A DNA stretch of 64,000 bases from Bacillota bacterium. Lineage in GTDB: Bacteria > Bacillota > Clostridia > Lachnospirales > Lachnospiraceae. The stretch lies in assembly GCA_023392535.1 (NCBI GenBank), contig JAEVYY010000007.1, positions 62,001 through 126,000 on the forward strand, written 5' to 3'. The translations under genes were made by a program, and so were the position numbers. Below the pieces are notes generated by a model. That model saw nothing but the letters and a program-made list of their open reading frames with translations. It was not told where the DNA came from and did not search any database. The first letter of the stretch is position 1, and each line of letters starts with the position of its first letter. Positions 52,435 through 60,092 of the stretch are shown here, one piece after another.

Positions 52435-53484
52435 ATGAAAGCAGTTGTGTTACATGGCCCTGATAATTATCCCAATAATTTTGAAGTGACTGAGATTGAA
52501 AAGCCAGTATGCGGAGACAATGATATCCTTCTGGAAATGAAAGCGGCGGCGCTTTGTGGTACTGATAAGAGAATTTTTACTGGTGCTAAAACAAAAGGCG
52601 TGCGAAGAGATTCTGTGATAGGACATGAAATATGCGGATTAATTGCACAAGTGGGAAAAAATGTCGTAGGTTATTCGGTTGGAGAAAAGGTTGCTATAGC
52701 AAATGTGATTCCTTGTGGACATTGTCAGGCTTGTTTAACAGGTAGAGAAAATGCCTGTATGAATCGAAAAGCAATTGGATACGAATTTAATGGAGGGTTT
52801 GAGGAATATCTATTAATTCCGGATGTCTGCATAAAAAGTGGAAATGTAATCAAACTTCCAGAAGATGTAAGTTTCAAAAGCGGAGCGTTAATAGAGCCAC
52901 TCGCATGTTGCATCAGAGGCCTTAGAAATACAGGAACAGGATTTAATGATACGGTTCTGATTATAGGGGCTGGCCCGATTGGACTTATGCATATTCAATT
53001 ATCCAGAATAACAGGCGCAAAGAAAGTAATCGTAAGTGAGTTGGATGCGGGCAAGAGAAAGATCGCGGCTGAACTTGGAGCTGACAGAGTAATAGATACA
53101 AATAAAGAAGATCTTGAAAAAGTTGTTATGGCAGAAACCGATGGTCAAGGTGTTGACAGGATTGTAATGGCGATTGGTGTGAACGCACTTGTAAATGACA
53201 CATTGAAACTTGCTAAAAAAGGTGGTACTGTCTGCTTGTTTGCCGGATTCCCGACAGGTAAAACAAGTGATATCGATCCAAGCATTATTCATTATAATGA
53301 ATTAAATGTAACCGGTAGTACCGCATATAAAAGAGTTGATTATATGCAGGCTGCAGATATGGTAATCACAAAAAAAATTAATTTGGATGCCATTGTATCG
53401 GATACCTTTAAACTAGACAATTTTGATGAGGCATTAGCGTTACATATGGCGGGAACGGCATTAAAAATAATGATTGAACCGTGA
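52435..53484 (+). CDS. Zinc-dependent alcohol/polyol dehydrogenase
   Basis: 349 aa, medium-chain dehydrogenase. Catalytic zinc ligands: Cys in ALCGTDKRIF and GHE in VIGHEICG; the structural zinc lobe CGHCQACLTGRENAC is complete. Rossmann motif GAGPIGLMHIQ (about 178). The size and zinc sites resemble sorbitol/threonine dehydrogenases. First gene of the RpiR-controlled operon; it probably oxidises the imported polyol or sugar acid. RBS GAAGGGAG. Confidence 0.9.
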   Translation: MKAVVLHGPDNYPNNFEVTEIEKPVCGDNDILLEMKAAALCGTDKRIFTGAKTKGVRRDSVIGHEICGLIAQVGKNVVGYSVGEKVAIANVIPCGHCQACLTGRENACMNRKAIGYEFNGGFEEYLLIPDVCIKSGNVIKLPEDVSFKSGALIEPLACCIRGLRNTGTGFNDTVLIIGAGPIGLMHIQLSRITGAKKVIVSELDAGKRKIAAELGADRVIDTNKEDLEKVVMAETDGQGVDRIVMAIGVNALVNDTLKLAKKGGTVCLFAGFPTGKTSDIDPSIIHYNELNVTGSTAYKRVDYMQAADMVITKKINLDAIVSDTFKLDNFDEALALHMAGTALKIMIEP

Positions 53485-53532
53485 TGTGAACGTAAAGAAT
53501 AATAATATCACTATATGAAAGAGGAGAACAAA

Positions 53533-54396
53533 ATGACAAACGTAGAACCAATGATGGCAATGGGAAAATCGTTAAGACTTGCAAGAATGATTGACCCGAA
53601 ATCAAACAAAATGATGGCAATAACTGTTGATCATGCGATATCAAGAGGAATTGCCCCAATGACAGGTATCCATGATATACAAAGTGCAATTGACAAAATT
53701 GTAGCAGGACGTCCGGATGCAATGACTATGACAGGTGGAATTCAAAAACGCTGCTGGGGACCTCATGTAGGTTCAGGTATTTCCATTCTTCATAAAATTT
53801 CTAATTATGCACCTACATCACCAACGAACGATGTGGTCTTTGGATCTGTAGATGCAGCAGTACGCATGGGTGCAGATGCTGTTTCCATGGGAGCTATGAC
53901 ACTTGGTGATTTCCAAAATGAACAGTTCGCTAAAATCGGTGAAGTTTCTGAATATTGTGATAAAATTGGAATGCCATTAATTGGACATGTGTATCCAAAG
54001 GGAGAAAGCGTTGCTGATGATAAGAAAACGGCTTGGGAGAACATTGCATATTGTGTAAGAAGTGCATGCGAACTTGGAATGGATGTTGTAAAAACAACAT
54101 ACACAGGAGATCCTGAAAGTATGGCAAAAGCGATTGCGTGCGTACCTAGCTCATTTAGAGTAGTAATTCAAGGTGGAGATTCTTGTAAGACACTTGATGA
54201 TTACCTTCAAATGACAAGAGATGCTATGGATTGCGGTGTAGGTGGCGTTACCATGGGCAGATTCGTATGGGATTACGATGATGTTACTGCTTTGGTGGTT
54301 GCTCTGCGTTATATTGTTCACAACGGCTATAGTGTAAAAGAAGCCAAAGAACTTCTTGCACAGCTTGAAAACGATAAAAATTACGATCAATTTTAA
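53533..54396 (+). CDS. Class I aldolase of the DeoC/LacD (DhnA/LsrF-like) family
   Basis: 287 aa. DPKSNKMMAITVDHAIS opens the barrel; the Schiff-base lysine is likely in MDVVKTTYTGDPE (about 180-192), and VVIQGGDSC and GGVTMGRFVWDYDD form the phosphate site. Related enzymes include LsrF, archaeal-type fructose-bisphosphate aldolase and sulfofructose-phosphate aldolase. ATG 53533 behind GAGGAG is preferred to 53515. It is between a dehydrogenase and a kinase and probably cleaves the phosphorylated intermediate. Confidence 0.83.
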   Translation: MTNVEPMMAMGKSLRLARMIDPKSNKMMAITVDHAISRGIAPMTGIHDIQSAIDKIVAGRPDAMTMTGGIQKRCWGPHVGSGISILHKISNYAPTSPTNDVVFGSVDAAVRMGADAVSMGAMTLGDFQNEQFAKIGEVSEYCDKIGMPLIGHVYPKGESVADDKKTAWENIAYCVRSACELGMDVVKTTYTGDPESMAKAIACVPSSFRVVIQGGDSCKTLDDYLQMTRDAMDCGVGGVTMGRFVWDYDDVTALVVALRYIVHNGYSVKEAKELLAQLENDKNYDQF

Positions 54397-54444
54397 TCGG
54401 CTTGGTCTACTAGATAACTTTAGTTAGAGAAATGGGAATCAGAT

Positions 54445-55968
54445 ATGGAAAACTATTTATTGGGAGTTGATGTGGGTACAACAAGCCTGAAAGTGGCCAT
54501 CATCGACGAAAATGCAAGTTTATTGGGAATCAGTAGTAGTAGATATAGTTTTTTAACACAGCAACAAAATTTTGTTCAAATCGATGCCGAGAGTATGTGG
54601 GGTGCTTTTGTTACTTGCATCCGCCTGTTAAGAGATGGAAAAGGTATCGATATAGCAAGGGTTGCTGGCATTAGTATCTCTTCACTCTGTCCCGGATTAG
54701 TAGCGATGGGCGAAAATGGTGAAGTTCTCGTAGATCCTATTATATATTCAGATAGAAGAAGCACACAAGAAGCAGAGATGATTCTAAATGCCGTAGGAGC
54801 GGAAAAACTCTTTGATATTACCGCTAATAGCTCCATGGCAGGTGCATTTTCAGGATCCTCCATGCTATGGATAAAGCGTCATTTGCCAGATATGTATGCA
54901 AAGACAAAGTACTTTGGGCACATAAACACATTTCTCGCAAATAGAATGACAGGCTCATTTGCAATTGATTTTTCAAATGCATCTTATACAAATCTCTTTG
55001 AAACTTCGGGGAAAAAGGTATGGTCAGAATTTTTATGTGAGAAAATTGGGATAGATATCCAAAAGCTCCCTCAACTACATGATTCTACCGATGTAGTAGG
55101 AGGATTGATCCACAAAGATTTGATTGAGATGGGTATGAAAGAAGGGATTCCGGTAGCAATTGGTGGCGCAGATACACCTTGTGCAACGTTGGCTGCGGGA
55201 GTCACAAAAGCTGGGGATGTCTGTGAATCAGTAGGAACCACAGATGTACTTACAATTTGTATTGATAAACCGGTATTTGACAAAGGGTTCATCAATCGTT
55301 GCCACGTCGTTCCAGGGAAATGGATTTACCAAGGCGCTATGTCATTTACAGGTGCAGCAAATGAATGGTTCTTACATCAATTCTGTGAAGATTTTGTAAA
55401 ACAAGCAGAAGGAACAAAGGATGCCTTTTTGCAAATGAATCTAGAAGCTGAGCAAGCAATTCCGGGTTGTAATGGTGTTGTATTTCTTCCTTATATGCAG
55501 GGCGAGCGAAGCCCTATTTGGGATTCCTATGCGCGTAGCGTGTTTTTCGGTATATCGCTTCATACAACACGCAAAGAAATGAATCGTGCAGTCCTTGAAA
55601 GCTGTGGATATGGACTACGCCAATTGGCAGGCATTGCGGAACAGATAACGGGTACCAAGATCACGGAGTTTACTTCTATAGGTGGAGGTGCAAAAAGTGA
55701 AGTTTGGGCACAAATAAAGGCAGATATTACGGGAAAAGATCTAAAAATTCTGGATATGTGCGATATGGCACCAATTGGTGCAGCACTGCTTGGGGGTGTC
55801 GGAGCAGGAATTTTTAAAGATGTGTATGAAGCGTCGGATAAAGTAGAGAAGAAAATTTATAAAGTGGTAAAAAGTAATCATGAGTATGATGAGGTCTATG
55901 CAAAACGTTTTGAAGTTTATACAAATTTGTATCCAGCATTAAAAGAGATTTATAAATTAAACAGATAA
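54445..55968 (+). CDS. FGGY-family carbohydrate kinase (xylulokinase-like)
   Basis: 507 aa. The N-terminal phosphate loop GVDVGTTSLKVAI, DRRSTQEAEMI, the hinge GGADTPCATLAAGV, PYMQGERSPIWD and the ATP-binding FTSIGGGAKSEVWAQIKADI are in the FGGY order. It phosphorylates a keto-sugar or sugar acid. Substrates in this family vary (xylulose, ribulose, gluconate, autoinducer-2), and nothing in the sequence settles it. It lies 48 bases after the aldolase gene; the ribosome site is weak. Confidence 0.88.
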   Translation: MENYLLGVDVGTTSLKVAIIDENASLLGISSSRYSFLTQQQNFVQIDAESMWGAFVTCIRLLRDGKGIDIARVAGISISSLCPGLVAMGENGEVLVDPIIYSDRRSTQEAEMILNAVGAEKLFDITANSSMAGAFSGSSMLWIKRHLPDMYAKTKYFGHINTFLANRMTGSFAIDFSNASYTNLFETSGKKVWSEFLCEKIGIDIQKLPQLHDSTDVVGGLIHKDLIEMGMKEGIPVAIGGADTPCATLAAGVTKAGDVCESVGTTDVLTICIDKPVFDKGFINRCHVVPGKWIYQGAMSFTGAANEWFLHQFCEDFVKQAEGTKDAFLQMNLEAEQAIPGCNGVVFLPYMQGERSPIWDSYARSVFFGISLHTTRKEMNRAVLESCGYGLRQLAGIAEQITGTKITEFTSIGGGAKSEVWAQIKADITGKDLKILDMCDMAPIGAALLGGVGAGIFKDVYEASDKVEKKIYKVVKSNHEYDEVYAKRFEVYTNLYPALKEIYKLNR

Positions 55969-56020
55969 GTAGGAAAAAGGTGTAAATAACAAAAAACTAT
56001 AGTATTTTAGGAGGAAACAA

Positions 56021-57112
56021 ATGAAAAAGAAAATCGTAGCTTTAACTTGTGCAATGGTAATGGTAAGTATGTCACTGGCTGGATGTGGTTCAGCTAAAAG
56101 TCCAGAAAAAGCAGAAGCGACAACAGAACAAAGTAGTAGTACAGAATCAGAAGCGAAAGCAGCACCTGTAGCGGATGCTACAAAGATTACGATAGCAGTT
56201 CCGGATCCGGAAGCTTCCTATATTTATGCAGCAGCAATAGAATTTGCGAATCGTGCCATGGAATATTCAAATGGATCACTTAACATTATGGTATCCGGAA
56301 ATGGTTCTTTATATGGTGGAGATACTGCAGCAGGTATCAAACAGCTTTCAGCAGGTTCTTTACAAATGCTGATTCTTGCATCCTCAGTCTATGCGAGTTT
56401 TGAACCTGGGTATAATGTAATATCAGTTCCTTATATGTTTGATGACCAGGCACAGTTACTTGATTATCTAAATAGTGATACAGGAAAAGAATTGATGAAT
56501 CGTGTTAACGATATGGGTATTACGACCGTAGGAAGTTGGACGAGATCCTTCCGCGAAGTAACAAACGCAAAACGACCAATTACCACTCCAGAAGACTTAA
56601 AAGGTGTCGTTCTTCGTGTTCCGAACAATTCCTTGTATGTAGAATTTTTTAATGCATGTGGCGCTGTTACAACACCGATGAACTTCTCGGAAGTATATAA
56701 TGCATTACAATTAAATACTCTGGATGGACAAGAAAATCCAGTTGATGTTCCATTTTCTAATAAGTTCTATGAAGTGCAAAAGTATATCTCTTTCACAAAT
56801 CACATGGCAGATGCATGGTTAGTGGGAACAAATACGGATTTCTTTAATAAGTTAACAAAAGAGCAACAGGATGCGATTATGAAAGCTGGTGAAGAATTAC
56901 AACAATGGAATGTGGATATGATGGCAGAACAGAACCAGATCGCGTTAAAGACATTGACCGATAATGGTATGGAATCAAATGATATTACAGAGGAAGCACG
57001 CCAGAAATTTGTTGAAGTATCCAAGTCTTGCTATCCTAAATTTAAAGAACTTATTCAAGATGATGATTTATTCAATGCGACTGCAGAATTCTGCGGAAAA
57101 GCGGCTGAATAA
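56021..57112 (+). CDS. TRAP transporter binding lipoprotein (DctP family)
   Basis: 363 aa. Lipobox LAGC|G near residue 21, Glu/Thr/Ser linker, then a DctP domain: IKQLSAGSLQMLILASS, SVPYMFDDQAQLLDYL, VGSWTRSFREVTNAKRPI with the carboxylate-binding Arg, and TLDGQENPVDVPFSNKFYE. TRAP binding proteins of this type take sugar acids and other carboxylates. The lipid anchor is usual for a Gram-positive. AGGAGG precedes the start. Confidence 0.92.
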   Translation: MKKKIVALTCAMVMVSMSLAGCGSAKSPEKAEATTEQSSSTESEAKAAPVADATKITIAVPDPEASYIYAAAIEFANRAMEYSNGSLNIMVSGNGSLYGGDTAAGIKQLSAGSLQMLILASSVYASFEPGYNVISVPYMFDDQAQLLDYLNSDTGKELMNRVNDMGITTVGSWTRSFREVTNAKRPITTPEDLKGVVLRVPNNSLYVEFFNACGAVTTPMNFSEVYNALQLNTLDGQENPVDVPFSNKFYEVQKYISFTNHMADAWLVGTNTDFFNKLTKEQQDAIMKAGEELQQWNVDMMAEQNQIALKTLTDNGMESNDITEEARQKFVEVSKSCYPKFKELIQDDDLFNATAEFCGKAAE

Positions 57113-57119
57113 TAGACAA

Positions 57120-57160
57120 TCCGTTAATCAAAGCATTTTAGTCTTGCTTTGATTAACGGA
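57120..57160 (+). other. Intra-operon hairpin without T-run
   Basis: TCCGTTAATCAAAGCA (57120-57135) and TGCTTTGATTAACGGA (57145-57160) form a perfect 16-base-pair stem with a 9-base loop, followed by AAAAATTAG rather than T. It lies just after the binding protein gene, the same place as the hairpin at 47597 in the ABC operon. Confidence 0.7.
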
Positions 57161-57181
57161 AAAATTAGTTGGAGGATCAAG

Positions 57182-57721
57182 ATGAAACGAAAAGAATCAA
57201 AACTTTCTGGTTTTTTTAATGTGATTAACAAATTTGAAGATATTCTACTGGCAATTTTGGTCATAGGAATGATACTTGTTATTCTGATACAAATTGTCGG
57301 TCGTGTGATTGGACATCCGTTTCCATGGACTGAAGAGACAAGCCGTTATCTCTTCTTATGGATGATGTTCATCGCATTGGCATCTGGTTTTAATATGTGT
57401 GAATCTTCTCGTGTGACTCTCTTTTTACAAGCAGGTCCTAAGTGGTTAAAAATATTTAGTGAATTTTTATATGCGGTTGTAGTATTTGGATTTTTCACAT
57501 TTATGTTTGTGTTTGGCATTCAGGTTGTGCAACAGCAGATCATGCTTCACGAAATGGGAACGGCGCTTCGGATCCCAATGTATTTTATCGGTATCTGTCA
57601 ACCGATCAGCGCTGTTTTAGGATTTATTGGAACGATACAAAGCTTCTTAGAATTTCATGGTAAAGTGGCCATAGGTGATAAAGAGATAGAGAAACAGAAA
57701 TCTCTAGGGAACGAGGGGTGA
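57182..57721 (+). CDS. TRAP transporter small membrane subunit (DctQ family)
   Basis: 179 aa with four membrane segments. FEDILLAILVIGMILVILI opens it, and HPFPWTEETSRYLFLWMMF is the DctQ signature (PWxEExxR). ATG 57182 follows GGAGG at the right distance; the frame opening at 57149 overlaps the hairpin and has no site. It joins the large subunit encoded eight bases downstream. Confidence 0.9.
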   Translation: MKRKESKLSGFFNVINKFEDILLAILVIGMILVILIQIVGRVIGHPFPWTEETSRYLFLWMMFIALASGFNMCESSRVTLFLQAGPKWLKIFSEFLYAVVVFGFFTFMFVFGIQVVQQQIMLHEMGTALRIPMYFIGICQPISAVLGFIGTIQSFLEFHGKVAIGDKEIEKQKSLGNEG

Positions 57722-57728
57722 TTAGGCG

Positions 57729-59021
57729 ATGAGTATAAGTATGAGTTTAGTAATTATTCTCTTTTTTATAATTTTAATGTTTTTAGGGGTGCCGATCGCA
57801 ATATCTCTTGGTGCATCCTCGGTATTGGTCATGGCGCTCATGACAGAATTACCATTGAACATGGCAACACAGTCGATGTTCACCGCAATGAATTCTTTTA
57901 TTATGGTAGCAGTACCATTGTTCATTCTATGTGGTTCTCTGATGGACGAAGGGGGGATCGCAGATCGCATCTATGACCTTGCGGAAGCAATGGTCGGGTG
58001 GATCTTTGGTGGTCTTGGACATGTGTCTGTTGTAGTAAATATGCTGTTTGCCGGAATGTCAGGTTCCTCTGTTGCAGCAATTGCATCGATAGGTAAAATG
58101 AGCATTAATGCCCTTGAAAAAAAAGGGTATCCAAAGGATTATGCGACGGCAATTAACTTGTCTGGTTCTATGCTGGCATCTGTAATTCCTCCAAGTATTC
58201 TGATGATAAATGCGGCAGCAACAGCAAATGTATCCATTGGTCAAGCCTTACTTGCAGGTGTAATTCCTGGTATCATTATTGGTATTATATTTATGCTTTA
58301 TAATTATTTCTACTGTAAAAAACATGATATCGGAGATAGAGTTCCCTACTCTAACAAAAAGCTTGGGAAAGCGTTCGTGAGAGCTATACCAGCTTTGTTA
58401 ACCCCAATTATTCTCCTTGGCGGAGTTTATACGGGAATTTATACCCCTACAGAAGGAGCGGCAATTGCAGTCGTATATACTTGCCTTGTCTCTATCTATG
58501 TGTTTAAAAATCTTAAATGGAGTGATATTCCGAGAATTATTATTAAAAATGCCCGATCAACAGGAACGATTTTGTTTGTAGCAATTGCTGCAAAGCCGGC
58601 TTCTCTTTTATTTGAGATCGATGGGCTTCCAAGTAAGATAGCAAATATGATTGCAGGAATATCCGATAATCGCATCGTTATTTTACTTGTTCTATATGCT
58701 TTCCTGATTGTAGTTGGTATGTTCATGGATGCAACCGCGGCAATCTTTATATTGGTGCCAATCTTGCTTCCGGCAGTGCAGGCAATTGGGGTATCCCCAT
58801 TGTTCTTTGTCGTATTCCTGGTAATTACATTATCCTTCGGTTTGATTACGCCGCCAGTTGGTGTTTGTTTATATGCCGCTGAAAATGTGACAGGGCTGCC
58901 ACTGGAGAAAATCATTAAGGCGTCTATCCCTTGGATTGTTCTGATTGCTATCTCCATTTGTATTTTTATCTTTGTACCTCAAATTATAGAAATACCGGTA
59001 AAATTGATATTTGGAACTTGA
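57729..59021 (+). CDS. TRAP transporter large membrane subunit (DctM family)
   Basis: 430 aa with about 12 membrane segments. Family motifs FLGVPIAISLGASSV, AVPLFILCGSLMDEGGIADRI, FAGMSGSSVAAIASIG, GVYTGIYTPTEGAAIAVVY and ITPPVGVCLYAAENV are all present. It forms the sodium-coupled pore with DctQ and DctP. Confidence 0.93.
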   Translation: MSISMSLVIILFFIILMFLGVPIAISLGASSVLVMALMTELPLNMATQSMFTAMNSFIMVAVPLFILCGSLMDEGGIADRIYDLAEAMVGWIFGGLGHVSVVVNMLFAGMSGSSVAAIASIGKMSINALEKKGYPKDYATAINLSGSMLASVIPPSILMINAAATANVSIGQALLAGVIPGIIIGIIFMLYNYFYCKKHDIGDRVPYSNKKLGKAFVRAIPALLTPIILLGGVYTGIYTPTEGAAIAVVYTCLVSIYVFKNLKWSDIPRIIIKNARSTGTILFVAIAAKPASLLFEIDGLPSKIANMIAGISDNRIVILLVLYAFLIVVGMFMDATAAIFILVPILLPAVQAIGVSPLFFVVFLVITLSFGLITPPVGVCLYAAENVTGLPLEKIIKASIPWIVLIAISICIFIFVPQIIEIPVKLIFGT

Positions 59022-59040
59022 TAGAACTGAAATTCCATGC

Positions 59041-59083
59041 ATAATACCTCCTGGAACGAGTACCAAAATCCAGGAGGTATTAT
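59041..59083 (+). other. Intra-operon hairpin without T-run
   Basis: ATAATACCTCCTGGA (59041-59055) and TCCAGGAGGTATTAT (59069-59083) form a perfect 15-base-pair stem with a 13-base loop. The tail is TAATAGTAAAA, so it is a poor terminator. It separates the transporter genes from the dehydrogenase gene and may mark a processing or attenuation point. Confidence 0.65.
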
Positions 59084-59113
59084 TAATAGTAAAAGTAGGA
59101 GGAGTGAATGGAA

Positions 59114-60079
59114 ATGAAAATTGTAGTATTAGATGGATATACAGAGAACCCTGGTGATTTAAGCTGGGCAGAATTAGAAAAATTAGGTGAACTGAAAGTG
59201 TATGATAGAGTCTCTTATGTGGAGAGTCCGGTCATTGCAGAGACAATAGGGGATGCTGATATTGTAATTACCAATAAGACCCCAATCTCAAAGGAGACGA
59301 TAGACAAATGTCCCCATATGAAAATGATCGCGATGTTGGCAACAGGCTATAATGTGGTCGATTATAATTATGCGAAGGAAAAGGGAATTCCCGTGGTAAA
59401 TGTTCCTACCTATGGAACACAGATCGTTGGTCAGTACGCAGTTGGACTGTTACTGGAAATCTGCTCTCACTATCAGTATCATTCGGATACCGTAAAAGCC
59501 GGAAAATGGGAAAACAGTATCGATTGGTGTTATTGGGATCATAAAATGATTGAATTATATGGAAAGACTGCAGGTGTAATTGGATTGGGACGTATCGGTC
59601 AGTCTACCGCTAAAATACTTCAAAGTATGGATATGCGCGTTTTGGGATTTGATAAGTATCAAAGTGAGGCTGGCAAGGAAGTTGCAACATACGTAGATTT
59701 AGATACTTTGTTTCGCGAATCGGATGTTATCTTCCTGCATTGCCCATTACTTCCAGATACCGAAGAAATCATTAATAAAGAGAATATAAGTAAAATGAAA
59801 GACGGTGTTATTATTATTAATAATTCCCGTGGTCAGTTGGTGGCGGAACAGGATCTAGCGGATGCATTGAATAGCGGAAAAGTCTATGCAGCAGGTCTTG
59901 ATGTTGTTTCCACAGAACCTATCAAAGGAGACAATCCATTGCTTCAGGCAAAAAATTGCCTCATTACACCTCATATTTCATGGGCGGCACAAGCAGCACG
60001 TCAAAGAATCATGGATATTACGGTCAATAATGTAAAAGAATTTATCAGTGGAAATCCAATTAATGTTGTAAATAAATAA
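59114..60079 (+). CDS. D-2-hydroxyacid dehydrogenase, hydroxypyruvate reductase-like
   Basis: 321 aa. The D-isomer-specific fold has the NAD motif GVIGLGRIGQSTAKIL (about 150-165), the substrate Arg in IINNSRGQLV, Glu in VVSTEP and the catalytic His in LITPHISWAA. The start KIVVLDGYTENPGDLSW is typical of glycerate dehydrogenases. ATG 59114 has GGAGGAG at a better distance than ATG 59108. With a glycerate kinase in the same operon it most likely reduces hydroxypyruvate (or a related C3 acid) to D-glycerate. Confidence 0.88.
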   Translation: MKIVVLDGYTENPGDLSWAELEKLGELKVYDRVSYVESPVIAETIGDADIVITNKTPISKETIDKCPHMKMIAMLATGYNVVDYNYAKEKGIPVVNVPTYGTQIVGQYAVGLLLEICSHYQYHSDTVKAGKWENSIDWCYWDHKMIELYGKTAGVIGLGRIGQSTAKILQSMDMRVLGFDKYQSEAGKEVATYVDLDTLFRESDVIFLHCPLLPDTEEIINKENISKMKDGVIIINNSRGQLVAEQDLADALNSGKVYAAGLDVVSTEPIKGDNPLLQAKNCLITPHISWAAQAARQRIMDITVNNVKEFISGNPINVVNK

Positions 60080-60092
60080 AGGGAGACAAGAT

